Part shown: positions 33,820-42,690 of the stretch, one piece after another | How the letters are laid out: each line of letters begins with the position of its first letter | Numbering within the stretch: position 1 is the first letter of the stretch | Source of the DNA: Methylobacterium sp. Leaf123 | Lineage (GTDB): Bacteria > Pseudomonadota > Alphaproteobacteria > Rhizobiales > Beijerinckiaceae | DNA length: 64,000 bases | Reading direction: 5' to 3' | Assembly: GCF_001423405.1 (NCBI RefSeq) | Contig: NZ_LMNS01000037.1 | Location: 1-64,000 of the forward strand | Translations under genes and position numbers: made by a program | The notes under the pieces: model-generated | What the model saw: the letters and a program-made list of their open reading frames with translations, nothing else | The model's database searches: none | What the model was told of the DNA's origin: nothing

Positions 33820-34374
33820 TTATAACCGACAGGCCCACTCGCGCAGTCCAAGGGACATGATTGTCCAGGGTTGTACGATCAACTTGTTCCAGGCCTCGCA
33901 GCACTGATCGAGGATGTCCTCGTAGGTGTCGAAGATCCGGTCGCCGAGCCAGTTGTCACGCATGAACTGCCAGACGTTCTCGACCGGGTTGAGTTCGGGT
34001 GTGCAGGGTGGCAGCGGCAGCAGGGTGATGTTGTCGGGCACGACGAGGTCGTGGGCGGTGTGCCAGCCTGCGCCATCCAAGATCAGGACGGCATGGGCGC
34101 TGGGCGCAACGCTGCGGCTGATCTCGACGAGGTGCAGGTTCATCGCCTCGCTGTCACACCGGGGCAGGACGAGCCCAGCGCCCTTGCCCTTCTCGGGGCA
34201 GATCGCTCCGAAGATGTAGGCGGAGGCCGTGCGCTGATCCTTCGGTGCCGAGGGGCGTCTGCCCTTGCGAGCCCAGCGCCGGGGCGCCGTGTTTTTCTGG
34301 CCGACGCGGGCCTCGTCCTGCCACCAGAGTTCGAGTGGCGTGCCGGCTGGCAGCCGCGCGCGGATCACGCTCAC
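33820..34374 (-). CDS. IS630 transposase orfB (DDE catalytic part)
   Basis: The catalytic half: ELWWQDEARVGQKNT gives the first Asp, HAVLILDGAGWHTA the second, and LPPCTPELNPVENVWQ the final Glu of the DDE triad. It overlaps orfA by 4 nt and is expressed as a fusion by frameshifting at the A-run. Full family length; nothing indicates damage, so the element may be active. Confidence 0.87.
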   Translation of the reverse strand: MSVIRARLPAGTPLELWWQDEARVGQKNTAPRRWARKGRRPSAPKDQRTASAYIFGAICPEKGKGAGLVLPRCDSEAMNLHLVEISRSVAPSAHAVLILDGAGWHTAHDLVVPDNITLLPLPPCTPELNPVENVWQFMRDNWLGDRIFDTYEDILDQCCEAWNKLIVQPWTIMSLGLREWACRL

Positions 34375-34880
34375 GTGGGCGGGGAGGTTTTTTTAAACGC
34401 CGTCAGGGTCGCCGGGTCCGGCTGGTGATGACGCGGGCGGGCCGACAGTTTGGCATAGCCCATTCGCTTCACCTCCCGACCGACGCTGCTCTCGTCGAGA
34501 CTGATGCCGAAGCGCTCGAACAGCCAAGCCGCCAAATCCTTCAACCGCCAGCGCACCACACCGTGCCGTTGCAGGTCCGGTCCTTCCTCGATGGCGTGCG
34601 CCAGGGCCTGTCGCTGCGCATCGTCGAGCTTGGGCCGCGGGCCGGGCTTCTTGCGCTCGATCAAACCGTCCGGCCCGGCCGCATTGAAGGCCAGCACCCA
34701 ATCGCGCACCGTCTGCAAGCCGACCACGCCGATCCGCGAGGCCTGGGTGCGACTTGCGCCCTCGTAGATCGCAGCCAGCGCCAGAAGACGCCGGCTCTGA
34801 CCAGCATTGCGGCTGGTCCGCGCCAGACGCCGCAGGGCATCGGCATCGAAATCCGCGCGCAGGCCCACGGCCTTCGACAT
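34371..34880 (-). CDS. IS630 transposase orfA (helix-turn-helix part)
   Basis: The N-terminal half of the transposase: helix-turn-helix region with TQASRIGVVGLQTVRDWVLAFNAAG, then KKPGPRPKLDDAQ, and a winged-helix part (VGREVKRMGYAKLSARPRHH). The ATG at 34880 (MSKAVGL) is a likely start; an earlier one at 34904 is possible. It ends just after a run of seven T on the plus strand (34388-34394), i.e. AAAAAAA in the coding sense, where a -1 shift would join it to orfB, the usual arrangement in this family. Confidence 0.85.
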   Translation of the reverse strand: MSKAVGLRADFDADALRRLARTSRNAGQSRRLLALAAIYEGASRTQASRIGVVGLQTVRDWVLAFNAAGPDGLIERKKPGPRPKLDDAQRQALAHAIEEGPDLQRHGVVRWRLKDLAAWLFERFGISLDESSVGREVKRMGYAKLSARPRHHQPDPATLTAFKKTSPPT

Positions 34881-34965
34881 GGCAAACCCCCTGGCTTGCC
34901 ACATCGAATCACACCTCCCGCCCCCTCGTAAACCCGTGAGTCCTCAGCCACACCGATTGGTATAA

Positions 34966-35700
34966 GATCGCCGCCTGGATGGCCCAGGACCTGGGGCTCG
35001 TCTCGGTCTACCCGCAGCGGGCCTGGGATGCGCTGCAGGCGCTCGGCTGGTCGATCCAGGCGCCACGTCCCAAGAACCCGGCGGCCGCCGGACCCCAAGA
35101 GCAGGCTGCCTTCAAAAAAAACTCGCCGCCATCCTCGCCGAGGAAGAGGCACGCCAGCCCGGCTGCCCAGTCACGCTCTTCTGCACGGACGAGCACCGCA
35201 TCGGGCTGAAGCCTGTCACGCGCCGGGTCTGGGCGCCGCGCGGGCAGAGGCCGACTGCCCTCGGCCATCATCGCTACGAGTGGCTCTACGTCACGGCCTT
35301 CGTCGCGCCGGCCACGGGCGAGAGCCATTGGTACGTCGGCAATGGCGTCTCCAAGCCTCTCTTCGAGCGCCTGCTGGCCTTGTTCGCCCGCGAGGCCGGC
35401 GCAGGTCCACAGCGCACGGGCATCCTGCTGCTCGATGGGGCAGGCTGGCACACCGAGTCAGGATTGCACGTGCCCGACGGTCTGCGGCTCGTCTACCTGC
35501 CGCCCTACACCCCCGAACTCCAGCCTGCCGAGCACCGCTGGCAACTCATCGACGAACCCATCGTCAATCAGCACTTCAATCGGCTGGCCGAGATCCAGGA
35601 CCGCATCGAGCAACGCTGCCGCGACCTCGAAGCTCAGCCCGACCTCTTGCGAGCCAACACACTCTTCCGCTGGTGGCCACAACCGCGCAGACCGAACTGA
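34966..35700 (+). mobile_element. Second IS630-type element, 5'-truncated
   Basis: A different IS630-type transposase on the plus strand. Its sequence begins in mid-protein right at the end of the first IS (GSP-like region LGLVSVYPQRAWDALQALGW), so the 5' part is missing. After a run of eight A (35114-35121) the frame shifts to LAAILAEEEARQPG, then FCTDEHRIGLKP, ILLLDGAGWHTE and LPPYTPELQPAEHRW (DDE residues), ending at a TGA at 35700. It is cut by the first element and is itself inserted in the gene downstream. Confidence 0.8.
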
Positions 35701-35746
35701 TCAACCGGAAACCGTATCACGCCCGAGGATCAAGAACCCTCCGGTT

Positions 35747-36528
35747 GCCCACCCCCGCGCCGTTCCGGTCAGAGTCACCGAGTCGGTGGCGCCTGCCATG
35801 GACAGGACGGCGGGCTTCAGATCGAGGACCTCGCCCAGGCGCCGGGCGAACCGCGTCTTGCCGCCGCCAGGCGGTCCCCAGATGAGGACCGGCGGGATGC
35901 GCATGCTTTCTTGCGATGCGAGCGGGCTCAGTAGCCGATCGATGAGGCGCTCGGCGTGGGGGAACTCGGCTAGCAGCTCAGCCCGCGTCGCCGCGAGGTT
36001 GGCCGGGGGCGGGACGAGAGGCAGGCGCTTGCCAATGATCGCTTCAGCCTCCTTGACCGGGTCGCCGTCGCCCTTGCCGGCCTTCTTGACGTGGCTGACG
36101 TCGCCGACGACGACGAGCCTGGGCGCCAGCGGCGGGTCGCCATCGCCATGTGTCGAGCCGTCCTCGTTGAACCAAAGGACGCCGAAGTCGGGCTCCGTGC
36201 GCGTCACCGGGGGCGCCTGCCGCACGACGCCGGCGCGGTCCTCGGCCACAGCGGCGCAGTCCTCCGGGTCGTCGGGCGCCGACGCGCCGGGCTCGGGCGC
36301 GTCGATCGCTTCCTGCACGAGGGAGAGTAGGGGGATGAGGCGGCGAGCGTCGCGGTCCGCCTGCCAGATCTGGAGATGGCGGCTCTCCTGGATGTAGCCC
36401 CGCACGTCGACCGGCGGCACGTGCAGGTCGGCGACGTGGAGATAGTCCAGCATCGACAGCATGAGGCCGTGCGTGACCGGATCGGCGAATCCCGTCGGCC
36501 GCCCGCGCCAATGCCGGGCGCAGAGCAC
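35747..36528 (-). pseudogene. AAA ATPase (Lon-like), 3'-truncated by an IS element
   Basis: Reading leftwards, a region with HWRGRPTGFADPVTHGLMLSML and VPPVDVRGYIQESRHLQ is followed by a helical linker and an AAA module: Walker A PPVLIWGPPGGGKTRFARRL near the end, then VLSMAGATDSVTLTGTARGWATG. Immediately after this the match stops and IS DNA begins, so Walker B, sensor and any protease part are lost. The upstream end is unclear: no good start codon, and the preceding frame (see 36520-37182) runs into it out of phase. Such AAA proteins occur in integrated phage-like elements of this group. Confidence 0.65.
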
Positions 36529-37182
36529 GGCGCAGCGTGCCGCTGCCCGCTGGCAGCCGATAGAACTTTGCCCGCGATATCGGCGGGTTCAGCGCTGCCC
36601 AAGGTTTCGTCCGCGCCTTCGAGTTCGCACGAGGCCTGGCACCATCAGCCGCCCTCGCAGATCTGGCATTCGCAGCCCGCCTGCTGCGCCGGAGTTTCTG
36701 GAACTCGCGCTCGGTCATCCCGGCCGGCCGCATAGTTCTGATTCCCAGCCCATCCCGCTCCTGAAGGGTGAGCCGTAATTCGTCGCCTACGTCCTGAGCG
36801 GCCAAGTGCATTTCCTGGCGATCGGCGCGCTCCCCGGCCTCGACGATGATCCGTTCGACTTCCTCCCGCTCCACCTTCGGCGTCACCTGAAACGCCCAGT
36901 CGCGAACCAGAGGCGCGGCCCCCTTTTCGTGGAAGCCCCCGCCTGTTCGATGAGCGCCGGAGCCGCCGCCCATAGATATGTTTCGCCCTCGCCGTCGGTA
37001 TCGACGGGCCCGCCATATCTACATTCAATGAGTCGGACGATCTCGGCGAGGCGCTGCCGGTTCGGGGTCCAGGCGGTGCCTCTCCTGCGCCTTCGCTCGA
37101 GGCTAGCCACGGGAGGCGCAGGGCTTGGCCCCGCGAACAGATCCCGAATCGGCCGAGGGGGTTGCTTCTTCGGCTTGGCCAT
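36520..37182 (-). pseudogene. Phage-like hypothetical gene, frameshifted
   Basis: Starts MAKPKKQPPRPIRDLFAGP at 37182, 14 nt after the excisionase-like gene. The frame reads through LAEIVRLIECRYGGPVDTDG to about 36940 and then appears to shift: the adjacent frame continues WAFQVTPKVEREEVERIIVEAG, RLTLQERDGLGI and a C-terminal MTEREFQKLRRSRRAANARS ... RTKPWAALNPPISRAKFY. The last motif (S-RTKPWEALGISR-like) is found in small phage or island proteins of alphaproteobacteria with a resolvase-type turn; function unknown. The apparent shift could be a mutation. Confidence 0.5.
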
Positions 37183-37196
37183 CGCCTTTGCCGCGG

Positions 37197-37409
37197 TCAG
37201 CGTTGAGCGGCGTTGCGCGGCGCGACAGCCGGAATACGGTCGAAAAATTCGTTGATCGACGTGTCGAAGATGATCGTCCGGGTTCCGACCTTATGAGCCT
37301 TCAGCTGTCCATCTCGGATCAGGCTGAAGACTTTGGTTCGCCCGCAACCAATGATTTCCCCGGCCTCGTCGACCGAGTGGCCTCGGCGAGTTACACCACG
37401 CGCTTCCAT
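37197..37409 (-). CDS. Excisionase-like helix-turn-helix protein
   Basis: A 70-residue protein with a single winged helix-turn-helix of the AlpA/excisionase (HTH_17) type: HSVDEAGEIIGCGRTKVFSLIRDGQLKAHKVGTRTIIF. Such proteins bind next to att sites and direct excision, or act as regulators of the element. The start at 37409 has GAGG upstream. It is read in the same direction as the integrase, about 1.3 kb away, and is followed by the phage-like gene. Confidence 0.75.
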   Translation of the reverse strand: MEARGVTRRGHSVDEAGEIIGCGRTKVFSLIRDGQLKAHKVGTRTIIFDTSINEFFDRIPAVAPRNAAQR

Positions 37410-37673
37410 CTTACGTCCTCGTGCGCCCCAAATCGCTGGGGCGCTTCGAAGATCGCTGACGCTCGGAAGTCGCGATAACCCCGAACATGCGGAAATTTGC
37501 AAGCGTCGAATGGGGGTATCTCAGCCACCGTTGAGATGCACACCTGCCTCGATACGCTTTGCGAAGTATCCGGCGGGTTTTGCTTCCCAGCCGACCAATT
37601 TCCAAGCTGATCGAACAAACTCCTCGAAAAGACCATTTCCCGTGCGACCAGGGGTTTCGCCGGTTAGGACAGT

Positions 37674-38738
37674 TCACGCGCTCGCTATCTCCTTGACAAA
37701 TTCGCTGGCCAGATGATCCTTGCGGCCATCGCGGCTGCTTTCTGGCTCTTGAAACGTTCGTTCCAAATGCTGAATTGTTTTGAGGAGTGATTTCGCCTGC
37801 GCTTGTGCTTTAGCAACATCGTCCTCAGCAGCGTGCAACAGGAAATGCAACGGGCGATCTTCGTCCTCTGGAACCGATGCGTCAAAATCAATGAATAATC
37901 CGGCATCTCCGATGCCTATATGTCGAAGGAAACCTTCTAACTCTCCGGCGATCGAACGTAAGTTCTCGTTGATTTGACGTCTGTCTGCCTTCGCTTGCGG
38001 CCACTCTTCGGCTCGCGCTTTCGCGAGCTTGTAAGCTAACCCTGCAGATCCCCACACCATTGCTCGGACCTGCACGAAGGTCGACGTGGCGTTACCGGTT
38101 CTATGCGCGAAGGCGTTCTTGATCCGACCGGCATCGAGGAGCTTTCGGGTGATTCTGTCGATGTCGAAGGTGCCCTCTGGCCCGTGCAGATTCGTCGGTT
38201 CTCGCGGAGGACTTTCGGAGAGGTGGTTGTTGACGGGTGGAGCCCGCCAACCCGCGGCACGTGCTGCGGCAAGGCGAGCGCCATCTCGATCAGCGTCGAG
38301 GCGTTGCTCGTCCGCCCGTGCGCGGTCGATCTCGGCCCAAAGCTCCTCGGATATTGGCTCGCGGGCTGACGCTTCAGCGGCCTCGACCCGTCGCCCGATG
38401 CAGGCCTGGGCGAATTGCGCGGGAGAAAGCAGTTCGTCGATATCAGCGTCGTCGCGCCACTTCGGCCGCAGCGTCAGGCCGCTGCCTCCGTCTCTCGGGC
38501 GGCCGTGAAGTGGGCCGAGCCCGGCAAGCACCACTCCTGCCGAAGTCAGCACCGCGAACTCGCTCTGGAAGTCCGCCGCCCGCGAGTTGGGATCGACCTC
38601 TACGAGATCGCCGACGCTCGCCGTGAAAGCTTCCACAGCGAGCGCGGAAACGCGGAAGATTAGGCGGCCATCCCGCTCGTCGACCTGCTCCAGGCGCGTG
38701 AAGCGGTCCGGCGGGACGTTGATCGGCGAGGGACGCAT
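37674..38738 (-). CDS. Unknown protein, translationally coupled to integrase
   Basis: A 354-residue protein that I do not recognise. The N-terminal third is globular (RFTRLEQVDERDGRLIFRVS, FAVLTSAGVVLAGLG); the middle is helical and charged (EELWAEIDRARADEQRLDADRDGARLAAARAAGW); the C-terminal third is helical with a Lys/Gln/Glu-rich part (AKAQAQAKSLLKTIQHLERT). No transmembrane segment or catalytic motif stands out. It starts in an ATGA overlap with the integrase stop, so it belongs to the element. The last 400 bp have clearly lower GC than the surroundings. Cargo function of the element is possible but not shown. Confidence 0.72.
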   Translation of the reverse strand: MRPSPINVPPDRFTRLEQVDERDGRLIFRVSALAVEAFTASVGDLVEVDPNSRAADFQSEFAVLTSAGVVLAGLGPLHGRPRDGGSGLTLRPKWRDDADIDELLSPAQFAQACIGRRVEAAEASAREPISEELWAEIDRARADEQRLDADRDGARLAAARAAGWRAPPVNNHLSESPPREPTNLHGPEGTFDIDRITRKLLDAGRIKNAFAHRTGNATSTFVQVRAMVWGSAGLAYKLAKARAEEWPQAKADRRQINENLRSIAGELEGFLRHIGIGDAGLFIDFDASVPEDEDRPLHFLLHAAEDDVAKAQAQAKSLLKTIQHLERTFQEPESSRDGRKDHLASEFVKEIASA

Positions 38739-39943
38739 CAGGCTGCCCCGGCTGGCCGGAACGGGATGGCAGCGCCACCCGTTGGCGCGGCGAGAAATGC
38801 CGCCCACGCGTCCATCAGCGCACGCCTCTTTTCCAGCGCGTCGCCCCGGCGGTAGGCGAGTTCCACCGCGTCGCCGACCGCGTGTGCAAGGGCAGCCTCG
38901 GCAACCTCGCGCGGGGTCGCCGTTGCTTCGCCGGCCCAGTCCCTAAAGCTCGATCGAAACGCGTGGGCCGTAGCGGCACAGCCCATTCGCGTGAGAAGGG
39001 CGCTGAAGGCCATATCGGAAAGGGGGCGGTCGGCGCGGAATGAGGGGAAGACGAGATCCCCGCGCCGCAGCGGGGCGACCGCGTCGAGGATCTCCACAGC
39101 CCGGGCGACGAGGGGTACGCGATGTTCGCGGCCTGCCTTCATGCGCTCACCAGGGATGACCCAGAGATTTTTACCGATGTCGATCTCCGCCCAAGTCGCA
39201 CCGCGGACCTCGCCGCTGCGCGCCGCGGTCAGGATCGCGAACTCGAGCGCCAGCGCGGCCACCCCGGTCCGCTTCCTGAGATCGGCACAGAATGCTGGCA
39301 TTTCGTTGAAAGGCACAGCCGCATGGTGACCGCGGGTCAGCCGGCGTCGCTTCGGCAGGAGATGCCCGCGCCAGCGTGCCGGATTCTCGCCCTCGCGCAG
39401 CCCCTGCGCCTTGGCCGCATCAAGGATACGTTCGATCCGTCCGCGCACTCTGGAGGCGGTTTCAGCCTTCTCCAACCAGATCGGCCGTAACACTGCGAGC
39501 AGGTCGTCAGTGCTGATCTCGGCGATCGGCTTGGCCCGGAGCGAGCTGGCGTAGGTTGCGAGCGTCGAGGTCCATTGCGCCGCATGCTTGTCGTTGCGAA
39601 AGCCCTTCGAGAGCTCGGGAATGAGCTGATCAGCGAAGGCGCCGAACGATATGGCCGCGGGCTGGCGCGAATCGACGGAGCAGCGCGCGTCTATCGGATC
39701 GCGCCCCTCCGCAAGCAACCTCCGCGCTTCGTCTCGACGCCGCCGGGCATCGGCGAGACTGACGGAGCCAAGGCCGCCGAGACCCATCTCCCGCTGACGG
39801 CCCTGGCTGCGGAAGATCAGCAGCCAACGCTTAGCGCCAGAAGGGTCGACCTGGAGGTAGAGTCCGCCACCATCTCCATAGCGGCCAGGCGCCGTGACGG
39901 TCGCCACCGATCGGGCATTGAGTTTGTCGACAGCACGGGGCAT
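38738..39943 (-). CDS. Tyrosine integrase, P4-like
   Basis: A 401-residue site-specific recombinase of the P4 integrase type: N-terminal DUF4102-like arm-binding domain (DGGGLYLQVDPSGAKRWLLIFR), a core-binding SAM-like domain, and the catalytic residues Arg in ARSGEVRG, HAFRSSFRDWA (His-xx-Arg) and the tyrosine in LAHAVGDAVELAYRRGD. All key residues are present. The start at 39943 lies about 146 nt from the 3' end of tRNA-Ser(GCU), the usual place of such integrases; the tRNA is presumably the integration site. Confidence 0.9.
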   Translation of the reverse strand: MPRAVDKLNARSVATVTAPGRYGDGGGLYLQVDPSGAKRWLLIFRSQGRQREMGLGGLGSVSLADARRRRDEARRLLAEGRDPIDARCSVDSRQPAAISFGAFADQLIPELSKGFRNDKHAAQWTSTLATYASSLRAKPIAEISTDDLLAVLRPIWLEKAETASRVRGRIERILDAAKAQGLREGENPARWRGHLLPKRRRLTRGHHAAVPFNEMPAFCADLRKRTGVAALALEFAILTAARSGEVRGATWAEIDIGKNLWVIPGERMKAGREHRVPLVARAVEILDAVAPLRRGDLVFPSFRADRPLSDMAFSALLTRMGCAATAHAFRSSFRDWAGEATATPREVAEAALAHAVGDAVELAYRRGDALEKRRALMDAWAAFLAAPTGGAAIPFRPAGAA

Positions 39944-40088
39944 GTGTCCGCCCAACCCCCAGCATTTACCCCAGCATCCGACGCGGATTGTAGCGGACGG
40001 TTGTGAACGCCAGCAACCGTCAGGGCGCTGTGGGCGCTCTAGAAATCAGGTTGATCCGGACGGGGGTAAACGGCTGCGAACAGGTGGG

Positions 40089-40181
40089 TGGCGGAGACGG
40101 AGGGATTCGAACCCTCGATACCCTTATTAGGGGTATGCTCATTTAGCAAACGAGTGCCTTCAGCCTCTCGGCCACGTCTCC
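40089..40181 (-). tRNA. tRNA-Ser (anticodon GCU)
   Basis: Reading the minus strand from 40181: acceptor arm GGAGACG pairs with CGTCTCC, D arm GGCCGAGAGGC, anticodon loop TTGCTAA (anticodon GCT), a long variable arm with GGGTAT-type stem typical of serine tRNAs, the T arm GGTTCGAATCC, discriminator G, and an encoded CCA at 40089-40091. It is the likely attachment site of the integrase element. Confidence 0.95.
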
Positions 40182-40216
40182 ACTGCGCTTGGCTGTAGAA
40201 GCTCCGGCGGGGCGGG

Positions 40217-40999
40217 TCAACCCGGTCGGCGCGGGGTTGTGACACGACGTTCGTAATGCTTGGCCACGCGCAGGTGGCGCGAGATCGCGTAGTTCATCGC
40301 GGTGAGGAAGCCGTAGGCGCCGCGCACGAAGTGGCGGCGGCCGAAATAGGCCTTCAGGAAGTTGCCCGGCAGCTCGACATAGAGGCGCCAGGCCGGGATC
40401 GTGACGCCGCGGGCGTCGAGGTCGTCGGCCTGCTGGTCGGAATAGCGGTTGAGCTTGGCGAGCTGGTCGCCCAGCGAGCGCACCGAGAAATGGTGGATGC
40501 GCCCTTTGATCCGCCCCGTGGTGACGCCGGGGCCGAGCACGACCCGGTCGTGGACCGGCGAGGTGGAGTAGGTGCTCAGGTCGCGCCGGTAGAGCCGCAC
40601 CGGGGTCAGAACGTAGGCCCAGGGGTGGGGGCGTGTCTCGCCCGGAAAAATCTCGGCGATGGCGATGGTCCACGCGGCGTGCGCCGGCTCGCCTTGAGCG
40701 AAGACCGCGCGGATCTGCTCGGCGAGATCGGGGGGCACCACCTCGTCGGCATCGAGGTTAAGCACCCAGTCGTGGCGGCACTGCCCTTCCGCGAAGCGCT
40801 TCTGCCGGCCGTAGCCCGGCCAGTCGTTGTGGATCACCCGGGCGCCGAGCGAGGCGGCGAGCGCCTGCGTCCCGTCGGTCGAACCGGAATCGACCACGAC
40901 GATGTCGTCGGCCAAGTCGCGCACCGCCGCGAGGGTCGCACCCAGGCGGTCGGCCTCGTTCTTGACGATGATGAAGACGGAGATCGGGAGCGGGGCCAT
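40217..40999 (-). CDS. Family 2 glycosyltransferase (LPS core type)
   Basis: A 260-residue cytoplasmic GT-A glycosyltransferase of the WaaE/KdtX type: ISVFIIVKNEADRL at the start, DDIVVVDSGSTDGT, and the DAD metal site in WVLNLDADEVVPP. It probably adds a sugar to the LPS inner core. The start at 40999 gives the usual N-terminus; the frame is open upstream to 41053. It follows the acyl-CoA ligase gene by about 60 nt on the same strand. Confidence 0.87.
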   Translation of the reverse strand: MAPLPISVFIIVKNEADRLGATLAAVRDLADDIVVVDSGSTDGTQALAASLGARVIHNDWPGYGRQKRFAEGQCRHDWVLNLDADEVVPPDLAEQIRAVFAQGEPAHAAWTIAIAEIFPGETRPHPWAYVLTPVRLYRRDLSTYSTSPVHDRVVLGPGVTTGRIKGRIHHFSVRSLGDQLAKLNRYSDQQADDLDARGVTIPAWRLYVELPGNFLKAYFGRRHFVRGAYGFLTAMNYAISRHLRVAKHYERRVTTPRRPG

Positions 41000-41059
41000 G
41001 GGTCTCGAAGCGCGCGGGGCCTTCGCTGTACCGGCGCGAATCGGCGCGAACAAGCGCGG

Positions 41060-42592
41060 CTAGGCGGCCGCCTCGGCGAGCCGCTTGCGCTGAACCTTGC
41101 CGTTGGCGGTGCGGGGCAGCGCCTCGACGAAGCGGATGGCGCGCGGCGCCTTGTAGGCGGCCAGACGATTCCCGCACCACGCGATGAGCCCCTCCGCGTC
41201 GGGCTCGGCGCCGGGGCGCAGAACCACGAAGGCGGCGATGACCCGCAGATCCGCCCGCACGGCCAACTCCGTTACCCCGACCTCGGCGATGTCGGGATGG
41301 CCCGCCAGTACACCTTCCACCTCGACGGGTGAGACGCGGTAGCCCATGGCGTTCATCAGGTCGTCGTTGCGGCCGTGGAACCAGAGATAGCCGTCGGCAT
41401 CCAAGCTCGCGAGGTCGCCGCCGGCAAACCATGCGCCGCGCATCACGGCGGCTTCCTCCTCCGGTCGCTGCCAGTAGCCGAGCATCAGGCCGGGGTCGGA
41501 GCGGTGGATCGCCAGCAGGCCGGTCTCGCCCGGCGGCAGCGGTTCGGGCGGCCCGTCTGCGGGCAGGATCGCGACGCGGCGTCCCGGTTGCGGACGGCCG
41601 GGCGAACCGGGGCGAACGGGGATGGTCGGGCCGCTCGACACGTAGGTCGAGATCTCGCTCATGCCGAGCGCCTCGTAGAGCGGCTTGCCCGTGGCCGTCG
41701 TCCAGGCGTCGAGCAGGTCGGCCGAGAGGGCCTCGCCCGCGGTGACGCCGTGGCGCAGGCGGGAGAGGTCGTGCTCGGCCAAGTCGGCGTATTTGAGGAT
41801 CTGGCGGTAGACGCTCGGCACCGCCGCGAAGATCGTCGCGCCCTGCTCGGCGATCAGGCGAGGCCAGATCCCGCGGTCGCGCGGGCCGTTGTAGAGCACC
41901 GTCGTGGCGCCGCAGGCCCAGGGGTCGGTGATGCCGACGCCGAGCGTGTAGGTCCAGTTCATGGTGCCGGCATGCAGCATCACGTCGGTTTCGGTGAGGC
42001 CGAGCCAGTGCGCGTGCATCGGCCGGCGGCCCCAGATGGCGCGGTGGGCGTGGAGCACGCCCTTGGGGCGGCTCGTGGTGCCGGAGGTGTAGACGAGGGT
42101 CGCCGGATCGTCGGCGGCGGTGTCGGCGTAGTCGGCCAGCGGCTCGCCCGTTTTCATCGCCGCGATGGCCTCGGCGTCGAGGTGGAGGCAGCCCGCAGCA
42201 GCGCCGGAATCCGAAAAGCCTTCGCCGGTCACCACGGCGGCGATGCCGGCATTCTCCATCAGGAAGGCGGCCTCGTCGGCCGTCAGTTGCGGCGAAGAGG
42301 GGAGGGCGACGAGGCCGGCGGCGAGCGCGCCGAAATAGACCAGCACGTAATCGGCCTCGTTGCCCATGCGGATCATCACCCGGTCGCCGGCCTTCAGCCC
42401 GAGGCCGAGCAGCCCGGCCGCGATGCCCCGCACCGCCCGGTCGGCCTGCCTATAGGTGAGGCGGCTGACGGTGCCGCCCTCGCCGACCATGACCAGCGCC
42501 GTCTTGTCGCCGCGCAGCCGAGCATTCTCCGCAAGGCAGTGGCGGGCCGCGTTGAAGCGGGGCGGCGGCTGGCGGTCGTCGGTGGTCGGCAC
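41060..42592 (-). CDS. AMP-dependent acyl-CoA synthetase (benzoate/aryl-CoA ligase type)
   Basis: A 510-residue AMP-binding ligase with YTSGTTSRPKGVLHAHR near residue 170, YEALGMSEIS, WFAGGDLASLDADGYLWFHGR, and the C-terminal catalytic lysine in RTANGKVQRKRL. The sequence resembles the benzoate- or acetyl-CoA ligase branch with a short linker. The start is GTG at 42592. The substrate is an aromatic or short acid by inference. Confidence 0.85.
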   Translation of the reverse strand: MPTTDDRQPPPRFNAARHCLAENARLRGDKTALVMVGEGGTVSRLTYRQADRAVRGIAAGLLGLGLKAGDRVMIRMGNEADYVLVYFGALAAGLVALPSSPQLTADEAAFLMENAGIAAVVTGEGFSDSGAAAGCLHLDAEAIAAMKTGEPLADYADTAADDPATLVYTSGTTSRPKGVLHAHRAIWGRRPMHAHWLGLTETDVMLHAGTMNWTYTLGVGITDPWACGATTVLYNGPRDRGIWPRLIAEQGATIFAAVPSVYRQILKYADLAEHDLSRLRHGVTAGEALSADLLDAWTTATGKPLYEALGMSEISTYVSSGPTIPVRPGSPGRPQPGRRVAILPADGPPEPLPPGETGLLAIHRSDPGLMLGYWQRPEEEAAVMRGAWFAGGDLASLDADGYLWFHGRNDDLMNAMGYRVSPVEVEGVLAGHPDIAEVGVTELAVRADLRVIAAFVVLRPGAEPDAEGLIAWCGNRLAAYKAPRAIRFVEALPRTANGKVQRKRLAEAAA

Positions 42593-42690
42593 GGCGGGCG
42601 TTTCCCGTTATCTCGGCGTTTGCCCTGGTGTCCGATCCCGATCTGCGGCGGTCAAGCGGCGTCCGGCCGTGGAATGCCGCATGCAGCCCG

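Larger units (their letters stand above)
33801..34965 (-). mobile_element. IS630-family insertion sequence (complete)
   Basis: An element of about 1.16 kb bounded by inverted ends TTATACCAATCGG at 33801-33813 and CCGATTGGTATAA at 34953-34965, with TA at the outside as expected for IS630-type target duplication. It carries a two-frame transposase on the minus strand. It sits inside another IS630-type element whose 3' part continues directly at 34966. Confidence 0.85.
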
